This document shows, one piece after another, positions 34,901 through 44,116 of a stretch of DNA of 60,670 nucleotides. The notes beneath the pieces are model-generated. The model was not told the DNA's origin. It saw only the letters and a program-made list of their open reading frames with translations, and did no database searches. The stretch is taken from NCBI GenBank assembly GCA_005223145.1, contig NJBL01000004.1, positions 1 to 60,670 on the forward strand, written 5' to 3'. Both the position numbers and the translations under genes were made by a program. Positions within the stretch are counted from its first letter, which is position 1; each line of letters starts with the position of its first letter. Source of the DNA: a bacterium (candidate division B38) B3_B38 (GTDB taxonomy: Bacteria > Acidobacteriota > B3-B38 > Guanabaribacteriales > B3-B38).

Positions 34901-36610
34901 ATGATACACCACCAACACGACATCGTCATCATAGGGGCGGGATTAGCCGGGTTGCGAGCAGCTCTGGAGACCAGCCGGGTGGCAGATACAGCCTTGCTGA
35001 CTAAGGTCTATCCCAGCCGCTCACATTCAGGCGGTGCTCAGGGAGGGATAGCGGCTTCACTGGCTAATGAGAGCGACGACAACTGGGAACTCCATATGTT
35101 CGACACGGTGAAAGGGAGCGACTACTTAGGGGACCAGGATGCCATTGAGATACTGGTGAAGGAGGCTCCCGCTACTGTCATTGAGTTGGAGCATATGGGG
35201 GTCCCCTTCAGCCGTAACGCTAATGGGACCATTGCCCAGCGGCGCTTCGGTGGTCACTCTCGCCCGAGGGCTTGCTATGCCTCCGATTATACCGGTCATG
35301 TCATCCTCCATACTTTGTATGAGCAGGGAGTCAAGCAGGGGGTTGAAGTCTACTCCGAGTTCTATGTGGTAAGTCTTATTATGAACAAGGGGAACTGCTG
35401 CGGAGTGGTTGCCCTCGATATCCTCAGTGGGGAACTGCACCTCTTCCACAGTAAGGCTGTTATGTTCGCTACCGGTGGTTATGGTAGGGCTTACAAGATA
35501 ACCTCTAATGCCCATGCCAATACCGGCGATGGTTTGAGCATTGTCTATCGGGTTGACATCCCCATAGAGGATATGGAGTTCGTCCAGTTCCATCCCACCG
35601 GTCTCTACAAGCATGGAATCCTCGTTACTGAGGGTGCCCGGGGAGAGGGGGGCTATCTTCTCAATAAGGACGGCGAGAGGTTTATGAAAAACTATGCCCC
35701 CGAGAAGATGGAGCTCGCCCCCCGGGATTTGACCTCCCGTGCCATGCAAACAGAGATGAACGAGGGGAGAGGAATAGAGGGTAAGGACTATATCCACATT
35801 GACCTGAGGCATTTGGGCGCAGCGAAAATTTTGGAACGCCTCCCCCAGATCCATGAGTTAGCCCTAAATTTTGTTGGGGTGGACTGCACCAAGGAACCAA
35901 TCCCCATCCAGCCCACCGCCCATTACTCCATGGGGGGCATTCCTACCGATAACCATGGGCAGGTGGTCATTGATAAGGATAATACCCCTGTTAAGGGGCT
36001 TTATGCTGCCGGGGAGTGCGCTTGCGTTTCGGTTCATGGGGGGAACAGGCTGGGGACCAACTCCCTGCTGGAGGCTACCCTCTTCGGGCAGCGGGCAGGA
36101 GAGGCGATGGCGGAGCTCGTCCAGCGAGAGAAGGAATTCACCCCGCTGCCAGAGAATCCAGCCCAGCCAGCCGAGAAGGAGATTGCCACCATTTTGGAAA
36201 ACGAGGGGAAGGAGTCGGTGGCTCAAATCAGGGAAGAGCTCCAGGTCTCTATGACTGATAACTGCGGTATCTTCCGCGACGAAAAGAAGCTTAAGAAGGA
36301 GCTGGAGATTGTCAAGAGCCTGCAGGAGCGCTATAAGCACATCCATATAGATGACAAAGGAATGCGATGCAATACCGATCTGATGGAGGCTCTGGAGTTG
36401 GGGCATTTGCTTGACTTCGCCGAAGTGATTGTGGCTGGTGCCTTAAATCGTACAGAAAGTCGGGGCTCTCACTACCGCATCGACTACCCCAAGAGAGACG
36501 ATGAGAATTGGCTGAAGCATACCCTGGCGTATAGAACCGATAAGGGCCCACGTTTCGATTACAAGAAGGTGGTTATCACCAGGTATCAGCCCACTGAAAG
36601 GAAGTATTAG
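34901..36610 (+). CDS. sdhA: Succinate dehydrogenase flavoprotein subunit
   Basis: The 569-residue flavoprotein has the dinucleotide fold [17 protein letters not shown] and the covalent-FAD histidine in [11 protein letters not shown]. It carries substrate-site residues in [15 protein letters not shown], and HPTGLYKHG and PTAHYSMGG later. It oxidises succinate to fumarate and passes electrons to SdhB. I prefer ATG 34901, with a GGGAGAGAG site, to the GTG at 34883 that overlaps sdhD. Fumarate reductase cannot be excluded by sequence, but the TCA context favours the dehydrogenase direction. Confidence 0.93.
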   Translation: MIHHQHDIVIIGAGLAGLRAALETSRVADTALLTKVYPSRSHSGGAQGGIAASLANESDDNWELHMFDTVKGSDYLGDQDAIEILVKEAPATVIELEHMGVPFSRNANGTIAQRRFGGHSRPRACYASDYTGHVILHTLYEQGVKQGVEVYSEFYVVSLIMNKGNCCGVVALDILSGELHLFHSKAVMFATGGYGRAYKITSNAHANTGDGLSIVYRVDIPIEDMEFVQFHPTGLYKHGILVTEGARGEGGYLLNKDGERFMKNYAPEKMELAPRDLTSRAMQTEMNEGRGIEGKDYIHIDLRHLGAAKILERLPQIHELALNFVGVDCTKEPIPIQPTAHYSMGGIPTDNHGQVVIDKDNTPVKGLYAAGECACVSVHGGNRLGTNSLLEATLFGQRAGEAMAELVQREKEFTPLPENPAQPAEKEIATILENEGKESVAQIREELQVSMTDNCGIFRDEKKLKKELEIVKSLQERYKHIHIDDKGMRCNTDLMEALELGHLLDFAEVIVAGALNRTESRGSHYRIDYPKRDDENWLKHTLAYRTDKGPRFDYKKVVITRYQPTERKY

Positions 36611-36624
36611 GGAGGAAGAAGACC

Positions 36625-37326
36625 ATGGAGATAACCTTCAAGATATTGAGGTTTGACCCTGATAAGAATAAGAAACCCTATTACCGAAAATATACCGTGA
36701 AAGTCGAGCCCGGCATGACGGTGCTTGATGGCTTGAACGAGATCAAGTGGAGGCAGGATGGAACTCTCGCTTACCGCCGCTCCTGCCGCAGCGCCATCTG
36801 CGGTTCCTGCGCTATGACCATTAACGGGGTGAATAGATTGGCTTGCAATAGCCAGATTCTCGCCCTGAAGAGGAAGACTGTTGTTGTAGAACCCTTGCGA
36901 CGCTTTCCCATAATCAAAGACCTGATTGTCGATATGGACCCCTTCTTTGAGAAGATGTCCATCATCAAGCCCTATCTGATCACGCATTCCCCTGCTGGGC
37001 TACGGGAGAGGCTTCAAAGCCCCGAAGAGCGGAAACTCCTCGATGAGCCGGTGACTTGCATCTTATGTGGTGCGTGCACCTCTTCCTGCCCCTCTTACTG
37101 GTATAACAAGAATTACCTCGGTCCTGCTTCCCTGTTCAAAGCCTACCGCTTTGTCTTCGACAGTCGTGATGAAGGGACAGAGGAGAGGTTAAGGATAATC
37201 AGCGACCGGGATGGGCTGTGGCGATGCCACTCCATATTCAACTGTGTGGAGGCATGCCCCAAGTCTTTGAATCCTACCTATGCCATAGCGGAGCTGAAGA
37301 AGAAGATAGTTACTACCAAGCTGTAA
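36625..37326 (+). CDS. sdhB: Succinate dehydrogenase iron-sulfur subunit
   Basis: The 233-residue protein carries three clusters. The [2Fe-2S] cluster is in SCRSAICGSCAMTINGV, the [4Fe-4S] in CILCGACTSSCP, and the third in CHSIFNCVEACPKSLNP. It wires SdhA to the quinone site in SdhCD. The tail lacks extra domains. It closes the sdh gene set, 14 bases after sdhA. Confidence 0.95.
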   Translation: MEITFKILRFDPDKNKKPYYRKYTVKVEPGMTVLDGLNEIKWRQDGTLAYRRSCRSAICGSCAMTINGVNRLACNSQILALKRKTVVVEPLRRFPIIKDLIVDMDPFFEKMSIIKPYLITHSPAGLRERLQSPEERKLLDEPVTCILCGACTSSCPSYWYNKNYLGPASLFKAYRFVFDSRDEGTEERLRIISDRDGLWRCHSIFNCVEACPKSLNPTYAIAELKKKIVTTKL

Positions 37327-37351
37327 GCATAAGGGAATTGGTTGTTGATTT

Positions 37352-37400
37352 CCCCTTAAGCCCCCAAAGCTGAAGGGGGCAACACACTTATATTAAGGGG
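37352..37400 (+). promoter_or_regulatory. Nested hairpin overlapping the ndk ribosome site
   Basis: An outer 8-bp stem CCCCTTAA/TTAAGGGG (37352-37359 and 37393-37400) encloses an inner stem GCCCCC/GGGGGC (37360-37365 and 37375-37380). The right outer arm overlaps the G-rich ribosome site (about 37396-37402) ahead of the ndk GTG at 37415. Folding could therefore hide it. There is no T-run. This is my inference from sequence only. Confidence 0.55.
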
Positions 37401-37414
37401 GGAAGTCTATAGCT

Positions 37415-37849
37415 GTGGAGCAAACCCTTACTATTATCAAGCCCGATGGTGTTGCCCGTGGGCTTACCGGGAGAATTCTGGAGGCTCTGGAAAACGAAGG
37501 GATGAAGATAGTGGGGACGAAGATGGTCCAGTTGACCAAAAGAGGTGCAGAGGGGTTTTATCAGGTCCATCGGCATCAACCTTTCTTCGACAGCCTTACT
37601 ACGTATATGTCTTCGGGACCGGTGGTATTAGCAGTTCTGGAAGGGGAAGGGATTATTGAGCGATTGCGTCAGCTTATGGGGGCAACCGATCCCCAAAAGG
37701 CAGCTCCCGGAACTCTTCGCCACCGCTACGGGCTTTCCATCCAGGAAAATGTGATCCATGGCTCCGACTCTCTCGATACCGCCCGGTGGGAGATTGCCTA
37801 TTTCTTCAGCCAGATGGAAATCCACAGCCGCCCCTTGAATTCCGGCTGA
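37415..37849 (+). CDS. ndk: Nucleoside diphosphate kinase
   Basis: The 144-residue enzyme balances NTP pools using a phosphohistidine. It shows TLTIIKPDGVARGL, FYQVHRHQPFFDSL and the catalytic histidine in NVIHGSDS. The length is normal. The start is GTG at 37415 with an unusually strong G-run ribosome site held in a hairpin. It follows sdhB by 88 bases and precedes an M20 peptidase by 3 bases. Confidence 0.95.
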   Translation: MEQTLTIIKPDGVARGLTGRILEALENEGMKIVGTKMVQLTKRGAEGFYQVHRHQPFFDSLTTYMSSGPVVLAVLEGEGIIERLRQLMGATDPQKAAPGTLRHRYGLSIQENVIHGSDSLDTARWEIAYFFSQMEIHSRPLNSG

Positions 37850-37852
37850 GAT

Positions 37853-38983
37853 ATGAGCGAGGTTTTATCCTATTTCCGGCAGAACAGGGAGAGGATTGTT
37901 GAGCTGCTGGAGGAGCTGGTAAAACTGGAGTCTCCCAGCTTGCACAAGCCCTCCTGCGATAAGCTGGCCATCTTCCTGTGGGACCAGTTTACCTCTTCGG
38001 GAATCGAGGCCACCATTCTGGAACAACAGAAGGTGGGAAGCTTCCTCCGGGTGGAGTTCGGTCAGGGTGAGGAGCAAATTCTTGTTCTCTGCCACATGGA
38101 CACTGTCTGGTCTTTGGGAGAGGTGAGGCGGCGCCCCGTTAAACGCCAGGGAGAGAAACTCTATGGACCGGGGGCGTATGATATGAAGGGGGGCATCTGC
38201 CTGGGTCTGTTTAGCCTCAAAGCAATAAAGGAGCTGGAGCTTAGTCTTAATAAAAGGGTGGTCATCATCATTAACTCTGACGAGGAGATCGGAAGCCACT
38301 TCTCCCGCCCCCTAATAGAAGCCGAAGCCAAGTCGAGCAAAGCAGTGCTCTGCCTGGAGCCAGCAATTCCGGGTGGGAAGCTCAAGACTTCGCGCAAGGG
38401 GGTCGGCGTTTTCACTCTCAGAATCAAGGGGAGGGCAGCTCACACCGCGGGCGATTATAAGCAAGGTGTAAGTGCTATTCATGAATTAGCCCATCATATA
38501 TTGAAAATTCATAAGCTTTCTGACCCTCGTCGGGGCTTAACCCTTAATGTGGGAAGGGTAGAAGGCGGAACCTTATCCAATGTGGTCGCCGCCACCAGTG
38601 AGGCGGAGATCGACCTCCGCTTTATTGACCCTGCCGATGGGGAGAAGGTTGTCAACCAGCTCTATAATTTAAGACCGATATTGCCGGGCATTAGCCTGGA
38701 GGTATCGGGGGCTATAAACCGCCCTCCTTTGTTGCCCACCCCTCAGAACCAGAGCCTTTTCAGAAGGGCACAGGAAATAGCTTTGAGTGAGCTTAACCTT
38801 CAGCTGGAGGCGGGTATGAGCGGTGGGGGGAGTGATGCCAATTTCACCTCAGCCCTCGGCATCCCTACTCTGGATGGACTGGGGGTTGATGGAGATGGAG
38901 CACATTCGGTGGATGAGTTTGTCCTGCTTCCCAGTCTTGTTGAGCGGGGAGCACTCCTCACAGAGCTTCTTGTCAAACTGTAA
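37853..38983 (+). CDS. M20 family metallopeptidase (glutamate-carboxypeptidase-like)
   Basis: The 376-residue protein fits the CPG2/ArgE/DapE family. The metal ligands are in VLCHMDTVW, GAYDMKGG and SDEEIGS, with the later LCLEPA and the DAN/HS dimer region GAHSVDE. Members remove a terminal residue or acyl group from peptides or folates. No signal peptide is visible, so it is cytoplasmic. It lies 3 bases after ndk and is probably translated from the same messenger. The exact substrate is not predictable. Confidence 0.9.
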   Translation: MSEVLSYFRQNRERIVELLEELVKLESPSLHKPSCDKLAIFLWDQFTSSGIEATILEQQKVGSFLRVEFGQGEEQILVLCHMDTVWSLGEVRRRPVKRQGEKLYGPGAYDMKGGICLGLFSLKAIKELELSLNKRVVIIINSDEEIGSHFSRPLIEAEAKSSKAVLCLEPAIPGGKLKTSRKGVGVFTLRIKGRAAHTAGDYKQGVSAIHELAHHILKIHKLSDPRRGLTLNVGRVEGGTLSNVVAATSEAEIDLRFIDPADGEKVVNQLYNLRPILPGISLEVSGAINRPPLLPTPQNQSLFRRAQEIALSELNLQLEAGMSGGGSDANFTSALGIPTLDGLGVDGDGAHSVDEFVLLPSLVERGALLTELLVKL

Positions 38984-39100
38984 AATCCGCTTCTATTTTT
39001 TCGTACTTTTCGCCTCTACCCGAACAGAGGAGCCAGCCAGGCAACATTTTTGGTTTAGCAAAGGCATATGAGCAGGTTTTGGCTGATGGTCAGGTGAGGA

Positions 39101-40294
39101 TTATTTTATGAGCTTAGCTGAGGAGCTGATCTTCTTATTATACATTGCCTGATATTTCTTGAGGTTCGACTTCGCCTGGGTGAGGTGAGGGTCAATCTGC
39201 AGGGCTTTTTGCGCCTCAAGAATAGCTTCCTCGTATTTCCCCTGCTGAAAATAGACCATTCCTAATAGGTTATGTGGTTCAGCATATTCCCTATTCAATC
39301 TTGCCGATCTTCGAAAGTGCTTAATAGCCTCGGGGTAGTCTTTTTTATAATAATAGACAAGTCCTATAGCATAGTGGGTGTAAGGGTTATTCTTCTTTAA
39401 TTTGAGCGCTTTTTTCAGATTTTCTATCGCCTTAACATATTCCCCCTTGAGGTAGTAAACATTGCCCAGATTGCTGTAAGGGGCGGAGAGTTTGGAGTCT
39501 AAGAGTATGGCTCTTTTATACTGAGCGATGGCGAGGTCGTAAAGCCTCCTTCTCTGGTAGGCGATTCCCAGATTGTTGAATGCCTTGGCAAAGGTCGGCT
39601 TAATTCTGATGGCAGTTCTATACAATTTAATATCGATTTGAGAGTCTAAGTCTTCGGAAGAGAGGTCGATCTGGTAGCTGTAAAGAACTCCTTGAGAGTT
39701 GATGAAATTAGCCAGAGCTTCCAGGTCGTCAATCACCTTATAGAATTTATAACCGATACGAGGGTGCTCGGCAAAATCTATTAGAGTTATCTTGGCGTTG
39801 ATCTCTATTCCGGCACAGATATGGCCACTATTCACTACCAGCTCCCCTTCCCGTTTTAGTTTGCTGACCTCGGTTACATCCACATAATAGACAGGAAGTC
39901 CTACCGATCGTGCCATGCCGATGAAGAGGTTGGTGTAGGCTATGCAGTTTGCCTCCCCTTCTACAAACACCTCTATGGCGTTAAGGGCTTTGTATTCGTT
40001 ATATTTCACATCCAGCTTTTTTCTATCAATGATAGCTCGCACCAATGCGTTTACCTTGCCTTTCTCGTAATAATAGGGTCCGGCTGCTTCTCGAGCGTAT
40101 TCCTTTATCTCATCGGTTATGTAAAAAGGAACCATCGTTTTGGAGACTTCTGCATCTACAATTCTCTTCTGCAGGACGGCAACCAGCTCGTCTTCGGTAT
40201 AAATGATCTTTGGGGAATTGGTAATACAGCCACTTAAAACTGCCAATAATAGAAGGGGGAGGAAAAATCTGGAAAAGGATTTGTTTTTCATCAT
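39101..40294 (-). CDS. TPR-repeat lipoprotein with a transglutaminase/protease-like domain
   Basis: The 397-residue protein has a lipobox (AVLSGC) after a basic, hydrophobic leader. Residues roughly 100-200 contain a transglutaminase-like triad pattern: cysteine in EANCIAYTNLFIGMARSVGL, histidine in SGHICAGI and aspartate in LIDFAEHPRI. The C-terminal half is five or so tetratricopeptide repeats (AFNNLGIAYQRRRLYDLAIA, APYSNLGNVYYLKGEYVKAI and similar). It is likely periplasmic and membrane-anchored, binding or processing proteins; the partner is unknown. The second Met of the MM start could be the true start. It is convergent with the M20 gene. Confidence 0.88.
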   Translation of the reverse strand: MMKNKSFSRFFLPLLLLAVLSGCITNSPKIIYTEDELVAVLQKRIVDAEVSKTMVPFYITDEIKEYAREAAGPYYYEKGKVNALVRAIIDRKKLDVKYNEYKALNAIEVFVEGEANCIAYTNLFIGMARSVGLPVYYVDVTEVSKLKREGELVVNSGHICAGIEINAKITLIDFAEHPRIGYKFYKVIDDLEALANFINSQGVLYSYQIDLSSEDLDSQIDIKLYRTAIRIKPTFAKAFNNLGIAYQRRRLYDLAIAQYKRAILLDSKLSAPYSNLGNVYYLKGEYVKAIENLKKALKLKKNNPYTHYAIGLVYYYKKDYPEAIKHFRRSARLNREYAEPHNLLGMVYFQQGKYEEAILEAQKALQIDPHLTQAKSNLKKYQAMYNKKISSSAKLIK

Positions 40295-40306
40295 AAACTT
40301 ACTGAG

Positions 40307-40369
40307 CAGTTTTGGGTTACAACAATATGTCCTATTTAAATGTTATTAATTTCCCTTTACCCAAAACTG
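40307..40369 (-). repeat. 11-bp inverted repeat upstream of the lipoprotein
   Basis: CAGTTTTGGGT (40307-40317) and ACCCAAAACTG (40359-40369) are exact inverted copies 41 bases apart. They lie just upstream of the lipoprotein start codon on the minus strand. They could be operator half-sites or a leader stem. The two arms are perfect, which is unlikely by chance at this spacing. Confidence 0.6.
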
Positions 40370-40747
40370 TGTTTTATCTTACACAATAGAGATTTTTTGC
40401 ACTCTTTTTCTTATAATGTTTATATTTAAATTATATACTTTATTATAGATAAAAACAAGCCTTAATATCAAAAAGTTCTTCCCAGAGGGAGGGTGATACT
40501 TAATTGGGAGGGTATATCTTATTTTCCGAAGTGACTTTGAGGAATCTCTTGGGGTTAATCCTGCTGGCTCTCTATTATTGGTTAGAGGTTGGGTTAACTT
40601 TAGCACAAGGGGAAAGATTGTTCATCTATTCATAGGCTCCAACCGGGCGCTAAAGCCTACTGCAGAAGATAAGGTGGCAGAGTTTTTGAGGTTTAACACT
40701 TATTAGGGGATAGCGGCAAAATGGTGGGTGCAGAGAGGGGGTCTTCC

Positions 40748-40772
40748 TTTCCTCTTCTACTCCAAGAGGAAA
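40748..40772 (-). terminator. Possible transcription end of the dcw operon
   Basis: TTTCCTCTT and AAGAGGAAA are a perfect 9-bp stem with a 7-base loop, 27 bases after the ftsZ stop. No T-run follows it on the minus strand, so a classic intrinsic terminator is not shown. Confidence 0.4.
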
Positions 40773-40798
40773 CCTATTTTCTCCCGCCCCGATAACTT

Positions 40799-41998
40799 CT
40801 ATCTCTTTTCCCTGATAAAGGTGGGAACATCAAACTTGTCTTCCAGTGGTCTGTTGGCGTTGGCTCCCCCTTGATGATTCTCCAGCTCCTTATTGAGGGA
40901 TTTTCCCCTTCGGTAGAAGCTGTTGGAAAGGGAGATGGTCTGGGAGGAATGGTAGCGATCAAACTTGATCATCTTCTCCTCCAGGTCGCCCTCCAACTCC
41001 CTATTCTCCCTTTCGAATCCGGTGGCGATGACGGTTAATTTGATCTCATCCTTCATATCCTCATCTATTACCGCTCCAAGGATGATGTTGGCATCCTCGT
41101 GAGCTGTCTCATAGATGAGGGTGGAGGATTCTTTGACCTCGTGGAGGGTTAAGTCTGTCCCTCCGGTGATGTTGATCAACACCCCTTTAGCACCCTCAAT
41201 GGATATATCTTCCAGCAAAGGGCTTGAGATAGCTCTGCGAGCAGCCTCTATGGACTTGTTTTCCCCCTGGGCGATTCCGGTCCCCATAATTGCCATCCCC
41301 ATACCCGCCATTACAGCTTCTACATCGGCGAAGTCGAGGTTTATCAGACCCGGGACATTAACCAGGTCGGAGATTCCCTGAACTCCTTGGCGCAGGATGT
41401 CGTCGGCAATGAGAAAGGCATCGGTGAAGGAGGTATCTCTTCCTGCGGTGGACAAAAGCTTATCGTTGGGTATGGCGATGACCGTGTCTACACACTCCCT
41501 TAACTCCCTCAATCCCAGCTCCGCCTGAAGGTATCTCCGCCTTCCCTCAAAGAAGAAGGGCATGGTAACAATGGATACGGTTAAAGCCCCCAGTTCCACC
41601 GCCAGGCTGGCAATGACGGGGGAAGCCCCGGTCCCGGTGCCTCCTCCTAACCCGGCAGTGATGAAGACCATATCTGCCCCTTCCAGCAATTCTATTATCT
41701 TCTCGGTGTCTTCAAGGGCAGCCTGTTTTCCAATCTCCGGATTAGAGCCCGCACCCCTACCCTTGGTCAATTTGCTCCCTATCTGAAGCCTGATGGGCGC
41801 CTGGGATAACTTCAGAGCCTGAGCATCGGTATTGACGGCCATGAATTCAACCCCGGTGAGTTTGGAGAAGATCATGCGATTGATGCCGTTGACTCCTCCT
41901 CCTCCTACCCCGATTACCTTGATCTTGGCTCCACAGGAGTACTTTTCGTCGAGGGAGAAGTTTATCTTTCTTCCTTTATGGTTCTGAGCATCTGCCAT
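40799..41998 (-). CDS. ftsZ: Cell division protein FtsZ
   Basis: FtsZ is the tubulin-like GTPase that forms the division ring. The 399-residue protein has the G-box [15 protein letters not shown], the T7 loop region around [18 protein letters not shown] and the C-terminal peptide [10 protein letters not shown] that binds FtsA. Length and motifs are normal. It is the last gene of the dcw operon, 38 bases after ftsA, with an AGGAGGC site. A hairpin follows. Confidence 0.97.
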   Translation of the reverse strand: MADAQNHKGRKINFSLDEKYSCGAKIKVIGVGGGGVNGINRMIFSKLTGVEFMAVNTDAQALKLSQAPIRLQIGSKLTKGRGAGSNPEIGKQAALEDTEKIIELLEGADMVFITAGLGGGTGTGASPVIASLAVELGALTVSIVTMPFFFEGRRRYLQAELGLRELRECVDTVIAIPNDKLLSTAGRDTSFTDAFLIADDILRQGVQGISDLVNVPGLINLDFADVEAVMAGMGMAIMGTGIAQGENKSIEAARRAISSPLLEDISIEGAKGVLINITGGTDLTLHEVKESSTLIYETAHEDANIILGAVIDEDMKDEIKLTVIATGFERENRELEGDLEEKMIKFDRYHSSQTISLSNSFYRRGKSLNKELENHQGGANANRPLEDKFDVPTFIREKR

Positions 41999-42036
41999 TT
42001 ATTGCCTCCTTGTCTAAAAGGCTTGATTATCCTTTT

Positions 42037-43272
42037 TTAAATGATACCGGCCAACCAACGGCGGAGTTTGGTGGTGGTTCTGTCCCACAGGCCAAGGGAG
42101 GCAACCTGCCAACTCTCTCTGGCTACCTTGTTTCGATAAGGATACAGAAGCAGTCCCACAGCGGTGGAATAGATGGGATTGTTGACCACTTCCTTTAATC
42201 CCCCTATTCCCATTGGTGAGCCGATTCTCACCGGCAGATTGAAGAGCTCCTCGGCAGCTTCTGCTATCCCTGTCAGATTGGAGCCCCCACCGGTTAGGAC
42301 GACCCCCGAGTTGAGGTTTTTCCCGTAACCCCCCTTTCTAATCTCTTCATAAACGAGGTTGAGTATCTCTTTTGCTCGCGGCTGAATAATCTCGCACAGC
42401 AGGCTTCTGGGAAGGATGCGGGGCTTCAATCCACCCATACCGGGAACTTCAATAGTCTCATCCTCTTCTACCATTGCCGGTGAAACGCAACCATATTTTC
42501 TCTTGATATTCTCTGCTTCTGGTATTGGGGTTCTAAGACCGACTGCAATGTCGTTGGTGAAATAGTCTCCCCCTAAAGGAAGCACCCCCGTATGCCAGAT
42601 GTTCCCTTTCTTGAAAACCGATAGATTGGTTGTTCCTCCTCCTATATCAATCAGAGCTACGCCGAGCTCCCTCTCGTCGGGGGGCAGAACAGCCTCACTG
42701 CAGGCCAGGTGCTGTAAGATGGTATCTATAACCTCCACCCCCGCTTTGTTGACGCAGGCTACTATGTTCTGGATGGAGGAGATCATCCCAGTGATGAGGT
42801 GGACACATACCTCTATGCGGGCGCCGTAGATTCCGGTGGGATCGACAATCCCATCCTGCCCGTCGATGATGAACTCTTGAGGAAGGAGATGAATAATGGT
42901 TCTGTCTGCTGGAATGGATATGGCACGAGCAGCATCGATTACCCGATAGATATCCTCTTTTCTGACCTCACGAGTCTTGCTGCCGACTGCAATCGCCCCT
43001 CTGCTGTTAATACCCTTGATATGCGCTCCAGCAACTCCCACATAGGCAGATTCGATGTTGACCCCTGCCATTAACTCCGCTTCCTCAATAGCTCTTTTGA
43101 CCGAGTTGACCGCCTCCTCCAGGTCGATGATTACCCCCTTTTTCAGACCTTTCGACTCGCTCTGCCCTATTCCTATCAGCTCCAGCTCATCGGCTTCGTT
43201 GGCTTCACCTATGAGCACACAGGTCTTGGTGGTGCCGATATCTATACCAGCCAGATGTCTCCCTTTTTTCAT
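42037..43272 (-). CDS. ftsA: Cell division protein FtsA
   Basis: FtsA is the actin-like anchor of FtsZ. The 411-residue protein shows the first phosphate loop GIDIGTTKTCVLIG, the 1C (SHS2) subdomain insertion, the second phosphate loop IDIGGGTTNLSVF and a GVVLTGGGSN adenosine loop. It ends with a basic, amphipathic tail (LRRWLAG) that binds the membrane. It lies between ftsQ and ftsZ in the normal order. Confidence 0.95.
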   Translation of the reverse strand: MKKGRHLAGIDIGTTKTCVLIGEANEADELELIGIGQSESKGLKKGVIIDLEEAVNSVKRAIEEAELMAGVNIESAYVGVAGAHIKGINSRGAIAVGSKTREVRKEDIYRVIDAARAISIPADRTIIHLLPQEFIIDGQDGIVDPTGIYGARIEVCVHLITGMISSIQNIVACVNKAGVEVIDTILQHLACSEAVLPPDERELGVALIDIGGGTTNLSVFKKGNIWHTGVLPLGGDYFTNDIAVGLRTPIPEAENIKRKYGCVSPAMVEEDETIEVPGMGGLKPRILPRSLLCEIIQPRAKEILNLVYEEIRKGGYGKNLNSGVVLTGGGSNLTGIAEAAEELFNLPVRIGSPMGIGGLKEVVNNPIYSTAVGLLLYPYRNKVARESWQVASLGLWDRTTTKLRRWLAGII

Positions 43273-43282
43273 CCTCTCCTGC

Positions 43283-44116
43283 TCACCTCCTTTCCTGTTT
43301 AGTCTTAATTACAATCTGGTCAGCGAATTTCAAATCTATATATTCTATGTTCTCATATTTCCCTTTTATGCCCGCCATTACAAAACTAAGTTTCTTCCAA
43401 TTATCCAGGAAGTCATCCGCTAATAATTTAATAGGAACCGGACACCCTTTGAACAGAACTTGCAAAGAGGGAGATTCCGAGATTTCTATTAAGGTTATAT
43501 CAGACAGCAAATCAGGCTCCCTTCTTGCCAGCAGGTTAATGAAACGGACGGAGTCCACAATCCCCTTTTTCCACTGATTGAGTGATAGGTCTTGGCGTCC
43601 CGAGATTAAAGGTAGGGAGAGATGCCGATAAGGGGGTCCATATCGGTCGATGAATATCGCCCCCTCGCTTATCAGATAGATTTGATCCCGATAGTTGACC
43701 ATAGCCACTGGCTTCTCCTCATGGACCACCACCGTAATGGTGGAGGGGAGTAGCCTCTTTACAGTACTGCGGTTCAACCAGGGATGGCTCTCCACTCTCC
43801 TCTGAATGTCAGAGAGTTTGACAGAAAATATGTTCTTGCCCTTGAGGGCATCAATGGTGTCCCTTATGGATTTTTCCGAAGCGAAGTGATTTCCCGTAAC
43901 CACAATAGATGAGATGTTGAACCTGGGGGCGTGAGTTGCATATTGATATCCAGCCCTGCCAAGATATAGCATTCCTCCAAGAACCATCAGGCTGAGGAGG
44001 ACCTTCATAGCCAGGCGGACCCTCTTTTTGCTAGACTTTCTCAAGGGTCTCTTTCTTGGTCTCCGCAGATAGTAGCCTTCGCTGTGTTGATACTCCTCTT
44101 CCTTTCCTCTCACCAT
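43283..44116 (-). CDS. ftsQ: Cell division protein FtsQ/DivIB
   Basis: The 277-residue bitopic protein has a basic cytoplasmic N-terminus (RRPRKRPLRKSSKKR), one membrane helix and a POTRA domain starting around FNISSIVVTGNHFASEKSI. The FtsQ beta domain follows (HPWLNRSTVKRLLPSTITV). It links the divisome in the periplasm. The start overlaps the end of murB by 7 bases, so translation is coupled. Confidence 0.9.
   Translation of the reverse strand: MVRGKEEEYQHSEGYYLRRPRKRPLRKSSKKRVRLAMKVLLSLMVLGGMLYLGRAGYQYATHAPRFNISSIVVTGNHFASEKSIRDTIDALKGKNIFSVKLSDIQRRVESHPWLNRSTVKRLLPSTITVVVHEEKPVAMVNYRDQIYLISEGAIFIDRYGPPYRHLSLPLISGRQDLSLNQWKKGIVDSVRFINLLARREPDLLSDITLIEISESPSLQVLFKGCPVPIKLLADDFLDNWKKLSFVMAGIKGKYENIEYIDLKFADQIVIKTKQERR

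Larger units (their letters stand above)
40295..40798. other. 504-base region between the TPR lipoprotein and ftsZ
   Basis: No gene is convincing; the 75-codon frame at 40379-40606 (minus) has no support. It holds the long inverted repeat at 40307-40369 and a hairpin near the ftsZ end (40748-40772). Confidence 0.45.
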
